This document shows, in pieces, positions 29,968 through 39,462 of a stretch of 39,687 bases of DNA; positions within the stretch are counted from its first letter, which is position 1, and every line of letters starts with the position of its first letter. Under the pieces are notes generated by a model. It was given only the letters and a program-made list of their open reading frames with translations, ran no database searches and was not told where the DNA came from. Origin of the DNA: an uncultured Eubacteriales bacterium (GTDB lineage Bacteria > Bacillota > Clostridia > Christensenellales > CAG-138); assembly GCA_902787375.1 (NCBI GenBank), contig CADAGD010000009.1:1-39687 (forward strand), read 5' to 3'. The position numbers were made by a program, and so were the translations under genes.

Positions 29968-32595
29968 ATGTCACAGAAGTACGTTTACCTTTTCAATGAA
30001 GGTAATGCAGGTATGCGCGATCTTCTCGGCGGCAAAGGCGCCAACCTTGCCGAGATGACAACGCTGGGACTTCCTGTCCCCTATGGTTTCACAGTAACGA
30101 CAGAGGCCTGCACACGTTACTACGAAGATGGCAAGACGATCTCTGACGAGATAATCGATCAGATAAAATCCGCTCTTGCCATTACCGAGGAGAAGGCCGA
30201 AAAGAAATTCGGCAGTACCGAGAATCCCTTCCTCGTGTCCGTTCGTTCAGGTGCGAGAGCCAGTATGCCCGGCATGATGGATACGATACTGAACCTCGGA
30301 CTTAACGACGAAACAGTTGAAGCCCTTGCCCGTCTTACCGGCAATCCCCGTTTCGCGTACGACAGCTATCGCCGCTTCATCCAGATGTTCTCCGATGTTG
30401 TTATGGAGATAAACAAGGAGAAGTTCTCGGAGCTTCTCGAAAACAAGAAAAAAGCCAACAATGTTGTTCTTGATAAAGACCTCTCCGCCGAAAACCTCAA
30501 GGAGCTTATCGCAGAGTATAAGGCTCTCTATAAGGCTGAGAAGGGCGAGGACTTCCCGCAGGAGCCCATGACACAGCTTCTTGAGGCTGTAAAGGCCGTC
30601 TTCCGCAGTTGGGACAACCCCCGCGCGATCGTCTACCGTCGTATGCACGACATCCCCTCAAGCTGGGGTACCGCTGTAAACGTACAGAGCATGGTTTTCG
30701 GCAACATGGGCGATGATTCCGGTACGGGCGTTGCATTCACAAGGAACCCCGCCACGGGCGAAAAGAAGCTGTTTGGTGAATTCCTTATGAACGCTCAGGG
30801 CGAGGACGTTGTCGCCGGTATCCGTACACCGGAGCATATCGACTCTCTCAAACAGACCAACGAAGCTGTTTACAATCAGTTTGTTGAAGTTGCAAACACC
30901 CTTGAGAATCACTACCGCGATATGCAGGACATGGAGTTCACGATCGAGCGCGGCAAGCTCTTCATGCTCCAGACCAGAAGCGGCAAGCGCACCGCCGCCG
31001 CGGCTCTCAAGATCGCCTGCGATCTCGTTGATGAAGGCATGATAAGCAAGGAAGAAGCCATCAAGATGATCGATCCCAAGTCGCTTGACGCTCTTCTCCA
31101 TCCCACATTCGATACCGCCGCTCTCAAGGCTGCCGCCGCCGTTGCGACAGGTCTTGCCGCTTCCCCCGGAGCCGCCTGCGGTAAAGTATACTTCTCCGCC
31201 GACGACGCAAAGGCGCATCACGAGGCAGGCGAAAAGGTCATACTCGCCCGCAAGGAAACAAGCCCTGAGGATATTGAGGGCATGACCGCCTCCGAGGGCA
31301 TATTCACATCCTTCGGCGGCATGACAAGTCATGCGGCAGTCGTCGCCCGTCAGCTCGGAACCTGCTGTGTATCCGGCTGTAAGGAGGCCCTGATTGACGA
31401 AGCCAACAAGACCATCACATTCAACAGCGGTCTTGTTATGAAGGAAGGCGACTGGATGAGCCTTGACGGTTCCACCGGTAAGGTCTATGCAGAGCCCATA
31501 AAGTCGGTTCCCGCCGAGCTGTCCGGCAACTTTGCCACCATCATGCAGTGGGCTGACGAAATCCGCACTCTCAAAATCCGCACCAATGCGGACTCCCCCG
31601 CTCAGGCAGCCATGGCAATAAGGTTCGGCGCCGAGGGTATCGGTCTTTGCCGCACCGAGCATATGTTCTTCGAGGAGGACAGGATTCCCGCCGTCCGTGA
31701 GATGATAGTTTCCAAGACCAAGGAAGAGCGCGAGAAGGCTCTTGCCAAGCTCCTGCCCATGCAGCGCGACGACTTCAAGGGCATCTACAAGGCTATGGAA
31801 GAGCGTCCTGTCACCATCCGCTTCCTTGATCCGCCCCTTCACGAGTTCCTTCCCCAGAAGGATGAGGATATTGCTTCCCTCGCCAAGACAATGGGTCTGA
31901 CATTCGAGCAGCTCAAGGGAACCGTTGAGTCCCTGCATGAGTCCAACCCCATGATGGGTCATCGCGGATGCCGTCTTTCCATCACCTATCCGGAAATTGC
32001 CGAGATGCAGACACGCGCCGTCATCGAGGCTGCCATCGAGGTTCGTCAGGAAACCGGTCTGAACATCGTTCCTGAGATAATGATTCCCCTTGTAGGCGAC
32101 GTTAAGGAGCTTAAATACGTCAAGAGCTTTGTGAATGATACAGCCAAGAAGGTCATGGCAGAGCGCGGCGTTGAAATCCCCTATATGGTCGGTACCATGA
32201 TCGAGATACCTCGTGCCGCCCTTACAGCGGATGAAGTCGCCACCGAAGCCGAGTTCTTCTCCTTCGGAACCAATGACCTCACTCAGATGACTTACGGCTT
32301 CAGCCGTGATGACGCCGGCAAGTTCCTCAACGATTACTACAATAAGAAGATATTCGAGTCCGATCCCTTTGCGAAGGTCGATCAGGCCGGTGTCGGCAAG
32401 CTCATGAAGATTGCCGCCGAGCTGGGACGCAAGACCCGTCCCAATCTCAAGCTGGGCATCTGCGGCGAACACGGTGGAGACCCCTCCACAATCGAGTTCT
32501 GCCACAAGATCGGTTTGAACTATGTTTCCTGTTCACCGTTCCGTGTACCCATTGCTCGTCTTGCAGCCGCACAGGCGAAGCTCAACAACAACTGA
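29968..32595 (+). CDS. ppdK: Pyruvate, phosphate dikinase
   Basis: An 875-residue enzyme that interconverts pyruvate, ATP and Pi with PEP, AMP and PPi. The N-terminal nucleotide-binding domain contains LLGGKGANLAEM and SVRSGARASMPGMMDTILNLG. The phosphohistidine domain has GGMTSHAAVVARQLG with His455, the same position as in the well-studied Clostridium symbiosum enzyme. The C-terminal PEP/pyruvate barrel has GHRGCRLSI, the FGTNDLTQM loop and GICGEHGGDP with Cys832. Length is normal. In an anaerobe it can save energy in glycolysis or run toward PEP. It is a single-gene unit with its own promoter, a GGAGG seven bases upstream of the start and a terminator. Codon usage is strongly biased, as in highly expressed genes (by eye). 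Confidence 0.98.
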   Translation: MSQKYVYLFNEGNAGMRDLLGGKGANLAEMTTLGLPVPYGFTVTTEACTRYYEDGKTISDEIIDQIKSALAITEEKAEKKFGSTENPFLVSVRSGARASMPGMMDTILNLGLNDETVEALARLTGNPRFAYDSYRRFIQMFSDVVMEINKEKFSELLENKKKANNVVLDKDLSAENLKELIAEYKALYKAEKGEDFPQEPMTQLLEAVKAVFRSWDNPRAIVYRRMHDIPSSWGTAVNVQSMVFGNMGDDSGTGVAFTRNPATGEKKLFGEFLMNAQGEDVVAGIRTPEHIDSLKQTNEAVYNQFVEVANTLENHYRDMQDMEFTIERGKLFMLQTRSGKRTAAAALKIACDLVDEGMISKEEAIKMIDPKSLDALLHPTFDTAALKAAAAVATGLAASPGAACGKVYFSADDAKAHHEAGEKVILARKETSPEDIEGMTASEGIFTSFGGMTSHAAVVARQLGTCCVSGCKEALIDEANKTITFNSGLVMKEGDWMSLDGSTGKVYAEPIKSVPAELSGNFATIMQWADEIRTLKIRTNADSPAQAAMAIRFGAEGIGLCRTEHMFFEEDRIPAVREMIVSKTKEEREKALAKLLPMQRDDFKGIYKAMEERPVTIRFLDPPLHEFLPQKDEDIASLAKTMGLTFEQLKGTVESLHESNPMMGHRGCRLSITYPEIAEMQTRAVIEAAIEVRQETGLNIVPEIMIPLVGDVKELKYVKSFVNDTAKKVMAERGVEIPYMVGTMIEIPRAALTADEVATEAEFFSFGTNDLTQMTYGFSRDDAGKFLNDYYNKKIFESDPFAKVDQAGVGKLMKIAAELGRKTRPNLKLGICGEHGGDPSTIEFCHKIGLNYVSCSPFRVPIARLAAAQAKLNNN

Positions 32596-32621
32596 TAGTT
32601 AAAATCAGTTAAGAGATTCCC

Positions 32622-32653
32622 GCGACCGCAGTAGAAATTACTTCTGCGGTCGC
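32622..32653 (+). terminator. Terminator of ppdK
   Basis: GCGACCGCAGTAG (32622-32634), loop AAATTA, CTTCTGCGGTCGC (32641-32653): 12 of 13 pairs, then TTATATTT. Confidence 0.75.
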
Positions 32654-32684
32654 TTATATTTAAAAAATATTTAAGAGGTACCCA

Positions 32685-32765
32685 ATGAACGCTTACCTTA
32701 AAGACATGCCGTCAATAAAAGTATCCACCGACGTTTTTATAACATTCGGGAATAAACCAATTTGA
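32685..32765 (+). CDS. Possible 26-residue short ORF upstream of the YitT gene
   Basis: An ATG at 32685 has GAGG six bases upstream and opens a frame MNAYLKDMPSIKVSTDVFIT and six more residues before TGA at 32763-32765, 19 bases before the YitT start. The ribosome binding site is fair, but nothing else supports coding. It may be a leader peptide or chance. Confidence 0.25.
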   Translation: MNAYLKDMPSIKVSTDVFITFGNKPI

Positions 32766-32784
32766 TACAAAAAGGAGAACAAAA

Positions 32785-33672
32785 ATGAAGAGTTTGAAGA
32801 GTTATTTTACAGCAGCCAAATTGCAAACATTGGCAATCGACACCATCTATGATATAATCGGAAGCCTGCTATACGCCATAGGCTATTACACATTCGCCTC
32901 AAACGCCAACTTCGCGCCCGGAGGCGTCGGCGGTATGGCAATCATAATCAATCACTACCTGCCATGGGTTCCGCTGGGCATGTGCCAGAATATCATAAAC
33001 ATACCTATCGCAATAATCTGCTATAAGACGCTCGGAAGAAAATTCTTCATAAAGTCAATAAGGACAATGGTCATAATGACCGTCTTTATAGACGTTATAC
33101 TCCCGATGTTCCCGATGTATTCAGGTGAGCGTATTATCGCCACGATATTCGCGGGCGTTCTGACAGGCGCGGGCCTTGGCATAGTCTATATGCGCGGTTC
33201 TTCCACCGGCGGCAGCGATTTTGTCATAATGAGCATACGAAAAAAGCATCCGCATATGTCCATCGGTACAATTACCCTGTTCACGGACGGCTCCATAATA
33301 CTCGCCGGCGGACTTGTATTCGGAGATATAAACGCCGTTCTGTTCGGTATAATAATGACCATGCTTGCCACGTTGGTTATTGACAAGCTTATGTACGGCT
33401 CCGGCTCTCAGAAGATGCTCATGATAATAAGTGAGAAAAAGGATGAGATAAAGCAGCGGATATTCGATGAAACCGAGCGCGGTGTCACATTCCTCAAGGC
33501 GGTCGGCGCGTACACGGGCAAGGAGAGGGATATAATAATGCTCATATGCTCAAAGACCGAGGTCTTTACGGTTCGTGACATTGTTAAAGACTCCGATAAG
33601 GACGCCATGGTAATGCTCTCAACCATCGACGAGGCATACGGACTTGGGTTCAATTCCCTTACGGAGCAATAA
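32785..33672 (+). CDS. YitT family membrane protein (DUF161/DUF2179)
   Basis: A 295-residue protein with five or six membrane helices in residues about 20-210, including ANFAPGGVGGMAIIINHYL and the conserved YMRGSSTGGSDFVIMSI. A C-terminal cytoplasmic DUF2179 domain of about 85 residues (MLMIISEKKDEIKQRIFDE, then RGVTFLKAVGAYTGKERDII) follows. YitT-family proteins are widespread in Firmicutes, and their substrate is not established. AAGGAG is about seven bases upstream of the start. It converges with the GNAT gene at a shared hairpin. Confidence 0.88.
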   Translation: MKSLKSYFTAAKLQTLAIDTIYDIIGSLLYAIGYYTFASNANFAPGGVGGMAIIINHYLPWVPLGMCQNIINIPIAIICYKTLGRKFFIKSIRTMVIMTVFIDVILPMFPMYSGERIIATIFAGVLTGAGLGIVYMRGSSTGGSDFVIMSIRKKHPHMSIGTITLFTDGSIILAGGLVFGDINAVLFGIIMTMLATLVIDKLMYGSGSQKMLMIISEKKDEIKQRIFDETERGVTFLKAVGAYTGKERDIIMLICSKTEVFTVRDIVKDSDKDAMVMLSTIDEAYGLGFNSLTEQ

Positions 33673-33687
33673 TACTGATATGACTAT

Positions 33688-33733
33688 AAAAGGGCTGCTG
33701 CACAAGCAATCAGATTGCAGGCAACGCCCTTTT
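33688..33733. terminator. Bidirectional terminator between the YitT and GNAT genes
   Basis: AAAAGGGC (33688-33695) pairs with GCCCTTTT (33726-33733), enclosing a 30-base insert that can form an inner GCAA/TTGC hairpin. Followed by TTCATTT on plus and by TATAG after TTTT on minus. Confidence 0.6.
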
Positions 33734-33740
33734 TTCATTT

Positions 33741-34448
33741 CTATTCCTCATTGAACATCCACCATATAAGCTCTTTTGACGCTTCTATTCCGATGCTTTT
33801 CTGAAGCGCGAGGGAGCCGTCATTATCGACAAATACCTGTCCATATGCGGTATGTCCCTTCTCCATATGGCGGCGGAACATGTATTTTTCGAGGGCAGTT
33901 CCTATGCCGAGCCTTCTGTATGCGGGGTCAACCTCCAGCATACCGACGCTTCCCTCTCCGTGCATGCCTATGAATCCGGCAAGCTCTCCCCCATATTCCG
34001 CGCCTATTATCCTGCCATTGGAGAGGGCTCTGTCAATATCCGGCTCATAGCCGTGCGCGTAATGCGTCTTTACATATTCGGCGTCACTTGCTGTCAGCAC
34101 ACGATATGTGAAACGCTCGTCTATCTCCGGTTTCTTATCCGAAGTGTAGGCAAATTGACGGCAGGGCGTTTCATAATCCAGCCCCGTCATCTCCTGTATT
34201 ACGTCCCTCGAAAGCATACCGTGTGCCACGCAGAGCTTCATATCGGTATGCCCTTCGAGCGCGTTCCTTCCCTCATCGGCGTTGTCGGTCAGGAACATGT
34301 ACAGGAATCCATCCTTTGAACGCAGCAGAACGGTTCCGTTACAAGCATAAAGCACGTCCATCGTTCCGCGCTTTATACCCTCCGACATGTCAATGTTGGA
34401 TACCCTGTCCCTCGTCAATATTTCAAGAGCTTTTGCTTCCATTTCCAA
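33741..34448 (-). CDS. GNAT family N-acetyltransferase
   Basis: A 235-residue protein. The C-terminal half is a GNAT domain: YRVLTASDAEYVKTHY at its start, then EYGGELAGFIGMHGEGSVGMLEVDPAYRRLGIGTALEKYM, which is motif A with the RRLGIGTA acetyl-CoA loop, and DNDGSLALQKSIGIEASKELIWWMF. The N-terminal 100 residues form an extra domain, as in two-domain GNATs. The substrate is unknown. The start is ambiguous: a TTG at 34448 has GGAG eight bases upstream, while the ATG at 34442 is 14 bases away. The TTG is listed. A good promoter lies at 34504-34532. Confidence 0.82.
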   Translation of the reverse strand: MEMEAKALEILTRDRVSNIDMSEGIKRGTMDVLYACNGTVLLRSKDGFLYMFLTDNADEGRNALEGHTDMKLCVAHGMLSRDVIQEMTGLDYETPCRQFAYTSDKKPEIDERFTYRVLTASDAEYVKTHYAHGYEPDIDRALSNGRIIGAEYGGELAGFIGMHGEGSVGMLEVDPAYRRLGIGTALEKYMFRRHMEKGHTAYGQVFVDNDGSLALQKSIGIEASKELIWWMFNEE

Positions 34449-34503
34449 TTTTGATTCTCCGTTTCTTTTTATCTAAGCAGTCAATGATTAACTAAGCAGA
34501 AGA

Positions 34504-34532
34504 ATTATAGCACATATTCGGTTATTCTTCAA
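34504..34532 (-). promoter_or_regulatory. Promoter of the GNAT gene
   Basis: On the minus strand TTGAAG (34532-34527), 17-base spacer, TATAAT (34509-34504). Confidence 0.7.
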
Positions 34533-34555
34533 CAGAGCGCGTCATATCATGCCAT

Positions 34556-35926
34556 ATGGAAGTTTTCAGCGGATTCATGTCTTTTTTGATGCTCGGAGCC
34601 GGGCTTTTCCTAACCGTTCGGCTCGGCTTCTTTCAGTTCACGCATATCGGCAAAGCACTCGCACATCCTTTCCGCCGCGACAGCGGAAACGGCGGCAGCG
34701 GAATGACCTCATTTCAGGCGATGGCTACAGCCCTTGGCGGCTCCATCGGAACCGCGAACATAGCGGGAGTTGCCGGGGCTTTGATAATCGGCGGCGTGGG
34801 CTCAATATTCTGGATGTGGCTTGCGGGAATACTCGGCATGGCAACAAAGCTTGCGGAGATAGTCCTTGCTTTAAGATACAGGGATACAAGCATGAAGCCT
34901 CCGCTTGGCGGAGCTATGCTCTACATTGAGAAGGGGCTTGGCAGGAGGATGCGTCCTCTTGCTGTATGCTTCGCCGTTTTCGGATGTCTTGCAAGCCTTG
35001 TTGGAACCGCTTTGGTTCAATCGAACACCATAGCTCTTGCCTCCTTTGATATGCTGAGAAGCCTTGACGTATCCATCGAGCGGCTATATGCTCTGCTGTT
35101 ATCCGGCATACTGACGGCGGCGGCTGCCGGGGCAGTTATAGCGGGAGGCGCAAAACGCATCGGAAACTTCTCCGAACGCGCAGTCCCCGCGATGGCATTC
35201 CTGTATATCGCATCGGCTGTCATAATAATCTCAATAAACCATACAAGGCTCCTTCCCTCCCTGAAATCCATATTCGACGGGGCGTTCGGACTCTCCCCCG
35301 CCGTCGGAGGCTTTTTCGGAGCGGGCATGACAAGGGCGATGCGCGTAGGCGTCGCACGCGGAGTTTACTCCAATGAGGCGGGCGTCGGCTCCGCGCCCAT
35401 GGCTCACGCAAGCTCATCCGAAACCGACCCCGTCAGGCAGGGCTTATGGGGCATATTTGAGGTGTTCGTTGATACCATACTCATGTGTACGCTGACGGCT
35501 CTCGTAATTCTGACAAGCGGCGTCGATATTCCGTTCGGAACCGCAAATTATTCCGGCATGACGCTTGCAAACGCCGCTTTTTCATCGGTATTCGGAACTC
35601 AGACCGCCTCCGTCTTTCTCTCGATTTCAATACTGCTCTTTGCGTTCACATCCATAGTCGGCTGGTCGATGTACGGTGAACGCTGCGTATGCTATCTTTG
35701 GGGAAGCGGCTCCATCGTTCCGTTCAGGACAGTATTCCTGCTTCTGATACCCGTCGGAGCCATAATCAATGTTGATACGGCATGGAAATTGGGCGAGCTT
35801 TTCAACTACCTAATGGCTCTGCCCAATATCGCCGCGCTTCTGAGCCTTTCGGGAAGGGTATCCGATGAGGTGCGTCAATATAAAATGTTTGAAAAAAGCT
35901 CCGGGAGGCATTATAATAGGGTATAG
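34556..35926 (+). CDS. AGCS family sodium:alanine/glycine symporter
   Basis: A 456-residue membrane protein with about ten helices. Family motifs are RLGFFQFTHIGKAL near the N-terminus, the sodium/substrate segment SFQAMATALGGSIGTANIAGVAGAL, then FWMWLAGILGMATKLAEI, and ARGVYSNEAGVGSAPMAHASS. It imports alanine or glycine with sodium. The ATG at 34556 is the only usable start in its frame because a stop codon lies at 34508-34510. No ribosome binding site is visible. The first helix is slightly short for the family. It is divergent from the GNAT gene, and the hflX promoter is inside its 3' end. Confidence 0.9.
   Translation: MEVFSGFMSFLMLGAGLFLTVRLGFFQFTHIGKALAHPFRRDSGNGGSGMTSFQAMATALGGSIGTANIAGVAGALIIGGVGSIFWMWLAGILGMATKLAEIVLALRYRDTSMKPPLGGAMLYIEKGLGRRMRPLAVCFAVFGCLASLVGTALVQSNTIALASFDMLRSLDVSIERLYALLLSGILTAAAAGAVIAGGAKRIGNFSERAVPAMAFLYIASAVIIISINHTRLLPSLKSIFDGAFGLSPAVGGFFGAGMTRAMRVGVARGVYSNEAGVGSAPMAHASSSETDPVRQGLWGIFEVFVDTILMCTLTALVILTSGVDIPFGTANYSGMTLANAAFSSVFGTQTASVFLSISILLFAFTSIVGWSMYGERCVCYLWGSGSIVPFRTVFLLLIPVGAIINVDTAWKLGELFNYLMALPNIAALLSLSGRVSDEVRQYKMFEKSSGRHYNRV
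35889..35917 (+). promoter_or_regulatory. Promoter of hflX, inside the 3' end of the AGCS gene
   Basis: TTGAAA (35889-35894), 17-base spacer, TATAAT (35912-35917). It overlaps the last codons of the symporter gene and would start transcription about 25 bases before the hflX start codon. Confidence 0.7.
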
Positions 35927-35950
35927 TAAAAATACCACGCAAGGAGCAGT

Positions 35951-37738
35951 ATGTCAAACAAGGTCAACGGCAATATGAATGGACTTCGCTCAACCACCAT
36001 AGAGCAGCTCCGTTCGCTATACGATATAAGGATGGGACAAAAGGAATTCGCCTCCGAGGAGCTTATATCCCTCATGGCGGAGCTTACCGGAATCATTAAC
36101 CGCGAGATAGCCGTATACATTTCAAGGGACGGCAGAATAGTCGATGTATCCATCGGCAGCGATAAGAAGGTCGATATGCCCAATATAAGGCTTGTCCGCA
36201 ATGAGGACAGGCTTTGCGGAGTGCGCTGTCTGCATACGCATCCCAACGGCGACGGGCGTCCGTCGGGCGTCGATATCGGCACTCTGCGCTCGATGCAGCT
36301 TGATTCCATGGCAAGCCTCGGAGTTTTAAACGGCAAGCCCACTCAGCTATATGCCGCCTTCATAGGCGACAAAAACGATGAGGGCAACCGCGAGGCTTTG
36401 GTTTACGGTCCCATGCGTCCGTTCAAGCTTCCTCATCACGCGCTCATAAACGAGATATTCATATCGGACGATCGCTTTCGCTCCGTTACGAAGGCAGTCC
36501 ATGAGAATGAAAAGGAACGCGCCATACTCGTCGGCATGAACGACGACTCAGGCTACGACACCCTTGCCGAGCTTGCGGAGCTTGCCAAAACCGCAGGCGC
36601 GGAGGTCGTCGGCACGGTTCCCATAAAAAAACGCTCCATTGACAACGCAACATATGTCGGCAGCGGCAAGGCTGAGGAGCTTTCGCTCATGGGAAGTGAG
36701 CTTGAAGCCGACTTATTCATATTCGACGATGAGCTTTCCGCTATTCAGCAAAGAAATCTTGAGGAAACTCTCGGAGCCTCCGTCATAGACAGAACCACCC
36801 TCATACTTGACATATTCGCCGCGAGGGCGCAGAGCCGCGAGGGTAAATTGCAGGTCGAGCTGGCTCAGCTCAAGTACCGTCTGCCCCGCCTTCTCGGTCA
36901 GGGACAGATCCTTTCAAGGCTCGGAGGAGGCATAGGCACACGCGGCCCCGGCGAAAAGAAGCTTGAGATAGACCGCAGGCGCATAAGACGGCGCGTATAC
37001 GAGCTTGAGGAGGAGCTTGCCGGGGTAACAAAACAGCGCGAGCTTCGCTCCGAAGGCAGGCGCGGCGGCGGTACTCCGCTTATCGCGCTCGTCGGATACA
37101 CCAATGCCGGAAAAAGCACCCTGCTCAACGCGCTCACCAATGCGGGCGTGCTTGCCGAGGATAAGCTGTTTGCCACCCTTGACCCCGTGGTTCGCGGTAT
37201 CAAGCTCCCATCCGGAACGGAAGCCATTCTTTCCGATACGGTAGGCTTCATAAACAAGCTCCCGCATGATCTTGTTAACGCCTTCCGCTCCACTCTTGAG
37301 GAGGTATCGAAAGCCGACGTCATACTCCACATAATCGACATATCCTCCGATTACCATGAGGCGCAAATGCGAGTCGTTGAGGACGTCTTAGCAGACCTCG
37401 GCGCGGGGGACACCCCCCGAATAAACGTATTCAACAAATGCGATTTGCTTGGGGAATACCCTCATGCCACATCCGACACGGATGCAAGACAGCGAATGTT
37501 CATCAGCGCAAAAAACGGCAGGGGGCTTGAGGAGCTTCTTGACGCTGCGGAAACGCTCTTAAACAGCGGACGGCATGAGATAGATATAGTAATCCCATAC
37601 TCCAAATATGAGGCGGTGAGCTTCATCTACAAGGTCGGCACTGTTGTTTCGGAGGAGCATACCGACGAAGGCACGCACATAAGGGCTTATATTGACGATT
37701 CCGACTACGGACAGCTAAAAAAGATGTTTCAGGAGTGA
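35951..37738 (+). CDS. hflX: GTPase HflX with N-terminal RadC/JAMM-like domain
   Basis: A 595-residue protein. The C-terminal 400 residues are a standard Hfl[52 protein letters not shown] (325-335) and a G domain with GYTNAGKST (382-390), DPVVRG, DTVGF and NKCD. HflX splits stalled or hibernating ribosomes. The N-terminal 190 residues are an extra domain with [14 protein letters not shown] at 95-108, the exact HxHP-x6-S-x2-D pattern of JAMM/RadC metal sites, preceded by [21 protein letters not shown], which resembles the RadC strand pair. AAGGAG is four to five bases upstream of the start. It is followed at five bases by the kinase gene. Confidence 0.93.
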   Translation: MSNKVNGNMNGLRSTTIEQLRSLYDIRMGQKEFASEELISLMAELTGIINREIAVYISRDGRIVDVSIGSDKKVDMPNIRLVRNEDRLCGVRCLHTHPNGDGRPSGVDIGTLRSMQLDSMASLGVLNGKPTQLYAAFIGDKNDEGNREALVYGPMRPFKLPHHALINEIFISDDRFRSVTKAVHENEKERAILVGMNDDSGYDTLAELAELAKTAGAEVVGTVPIKKRSIDNATYVGSGKAEELSLMGSELEADLFIFDDELSAIQQRNLEETLGASVIDRTTLILDIFAARAQSREGKLQVELAQLKYRLPRLLGQGQILSRLGGGIGTRGPGEKKLEIDRRRIRRRVYELEEELAGVTKQRELRSEGRRGGGTPLIALVGYTNAGKSTLLNALTNAGVLAEDKLFATLDPVVRGIKLPSGTEAILSDTVGFINKLPHDLVNAFRSTLEEVSKADVILHIIDISSDYHEAQMRVVEDVLADLGAGDTPRINVFNKCDLLGEYPHATSDTDARQRMFISAKNGRGLEELLDAAETLLNSGRHEIDIVIPYSKYEAVSFIYKVGTVVSEEHTDEGTHIRAYIDDSDYGQLKKMFQE

Positions 37739-37743
37739 TCCAT

Positions 37744-38418
37744 ATGAAAACCACAATTATCAACATTGAAGGCATTGACGGCAGCGGCAAGACCGTCCAG
37801 TTCAACAGACTTTGCGATTATCTCAGGGAGAGCGGATATACCGTGGATACAAGGGCTTTTCCCGTATATGAATCCTTTTTCGGAGCCCAGATAGGAAGAT
37901 TCCTCTCCAATGCCGAGGGCGTCGCCGCGACGGACATAGACCAGAAAAGCATGTCGCTGTGGTTCGCCCTTGACCGCTTTGAGGCATTGAAGAACTGGCG
38001 CGACGGCGAATATGATTTTCTCATAATAAACAGATACGTCCTTTCAAACGCCGTATACCAGAGTATACGCGACCGCGATATGGACAAGCCCGACATAATG
38101 GATTGGGTATTCGACCTTGAATACAATCATTTCTCACTTCCCCGTCCCGCTCTTAATATCGTATTCAACATAAGTACCGAGCAGGCAGGGCATAATGTGG
38201 ACAGCAAGGGCGTGCGCGACTACATAGGCGAGGGCCGCGACGTATACGAAGGCAGCCTCTCAATACAGGAGCGCGCGCGCAATATGTACATTCTCGCCGC
38301 GCAGCGATACGATGATGTGGAAATAATAAACTGCATGGACGGCAGCCGCATGAGAACTCCTGAAGACATAGGCCGCGAGGTTGAAGAGCTTTTAAAAAAG
38401 CGCGGATTTATAAAATAA
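37744..38418 (+). CDS. Thymidylate-kinase-like P-loop kinase
   Basis: A 224-residue protein with the dTMP kinase fold: P-loop GIDGSGKT (10-17), an ALDRFEALKNW segment like the substrate-binding ALDR of dTMP kinases, IINRYVLSNAVYQS, and DWVFDLEYNHFSLPRPALNIVFN. The layout is that of the clostridial dTMP kinase subgroup, which transfers phosphate to dTMP. The family's DRY motif after the strand is NRY here (Asn96). GTG at 37735 is in frame, but ATG at 37744 has GGAG eight bases upstream. It lies between hflX and the phosphodiesterase gene and is probably part of that operon. Confidence 0.85.
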   Translation: MKTTIINIEGIDGSGKTVQFNRLCDYLRESGYTVDTRAFPVYESFFGAQIGRFLSNAEGVAATDIDQKSMSLWFALDRFEALKNWRDGEYDFLIINRYVLSNAVYQSIRDRDMDKPDIMDWVFDLEYNHFSLPRPALNIVFNISTEQAGHNVDSKGVRDYIGEGRDVYEGSLSIQERARNMYILAAQRYDDVEIINCMDGSRMRTPEDIGREVEELLKKRGFIK

Positions 38419-38437
38419 TCGGAGGATAAATATAAAA

Positions 38438-39169
38438 ATGGATACAAGAATATTAGCTCACAGGGGCGCGTCCGCTTACGCTCCCGAAAACACAATACCG
38501 GCTTTTGAAATGGCTTTTGAATACGGCGCGGACGGAATCGAGCTGGACGTGCATCTTTCCAAGGACGGTGAGGTAGTCATTATACACGACGAAAGGCTTG
38601 ACCGCACTACCAACGCTCATGGCTTCGTCCGTGATTTCACGCTTGAGGAGCTTCGCGGCTTCGACGCCTGCAACGGCATGGAAGGCTTCGGCGGCGTCAC
38701 AATACCAACGCTGCGCGAGCTTTATGAGTTCATAAAGGATACCGACAAAACCGTGAATGTTGAGATAAAGACCGATATAATCGACTATCCCGGCATAGGT
38801 AAAAAGCTCTTTGAGCTTGAGGACGAATATAATATGAAGGGAAGGGTCTTGTATTCCTCATTCAATCATTATACCCTGTTCGATCTTCTTGCTCAGCGTC
38901 CCGATACTCCCATAGGCTTCCTCTATATATGCGCTATGCTCAAGCCCTGGACATATGCAAGGAGCATGGGCGCAAAAGCTCTGCATCCGCACTATATAAC
39001 CATCAGCAAAACTCCCAACATGGTCGCAGAATGCAATTTGATGGAGATAGCCACAAATGTATGGACGGTTGACGACTCCGCATGGATGGAAAGGCTTTCG
39101 GGACTTGGCGTCACGGGTATCATAACCAACAAACCCGACCTCGCCTCGACCGTCCTTTCCCGCCGCTGA
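38438..39169 (+). CDS. Glycerophosphodiester phosphodiesterase family protein
   Basis: A 243-residue TIM-barrel protein: AHRGASAYAPENTIPAFEMAF at the N-terminus, GIELDVHLSKDGEVVIIHDERLDRTTN, then TVNVEIKTD, and the C-terminal NVWTVDDSAWMERLSGLGVTGIITNKPD. The catalytic HR (8-9), Glu and Asp of the metal site, and His in HDE are all present. It hydrolyses glycerophosphodiesters to glycerol-3-phosphate and an alcohol. There is no signal peptide, so it is the cytoplasmic type. GGAGG is 12 bases upstream of the start, and the next gene follows 12 bases downstream. Confidence 0.93.
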   Translation: MDTRILAHRGASAYAPENTIPAFEMAFEYGADGIELDVHLSKDGEVVIIHDERLDRTTNAHGFVRDFTLEELRGFDACNGMEGFGGVTIPTLRELYEFIKDTDKTVNVEIKTDIIDYPGIGKKLFELEDEYNMKGRVLYSSFNHYTLFDLLAQRPDTPIGFLYICAMLKPWTYARSMGAKALHPHYITISKTPNMVAECNLMEIATNVWTVDDSAWMERLSGLGVTGIITNKPDLASTVLSRR

Positions 39170-39181
39170 CAGGGGGTACTT

Positions 39182-39439
39182 ATGAGGATTTGGGGCAAGG
39201 TCAGAAGGGACAACCGGACAATAGCAAATGAAACGGTGGTCGTCCAAGTCAAGTCCGCCTACGAGGTCGATGATTGGGGCGAGCCGTTTTCAAAGCTCTG
39301 CCACAAGCTGAATCTCTCAAGACCCGTTATACTCTCAAAGCATGTGCGTGAGCTTGAGCAGTTCTCCCACACCGTTTTTCTGCCCGCCGACTTCATAGAG
39401 CCAGTCGATTTTGACAGGTTCGAGATAGAGCTGTTTTAA
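39182..39439 (+). CDS. Small conserved-looking protein of unknown function
   Basis: An 85-residue protein, MRIWGKVRRDNRTIANETVV onward, with a mixed strand/helix pattern and the central segment SRPVILSKHVRELEQFSHTVFLPADFI. No cysteine pairs, membrane span or named domain were recognised. It has AGGGGG five bases upstream of the start and follows the phosphodiesterase gene by 12 bases, so it is a genuine operon member. It ends just before a 12-bp hairpin. Confidence 0.7.
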   Translation: MRIWGKVRRDNRTIANETVVVQVKSAYEVDDWGEPFSKLCHKLNLSRPVILSKHVRELEQFSHTVFLPADFIEPVDFDRFEIELF

Positions 39440-39462
39440 TAAAAAGCCGATTGCACAACCGG

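Noticed and set aside
30658..32505. A 615-codon open frame on the minus strand inside ppdK
   Set aside because: It lies entirely antisense to a textbook pyruvate phosphate dikinase and has no ribosome binding site or recognisable domain. It arises from the strong codon bias of ppdK.
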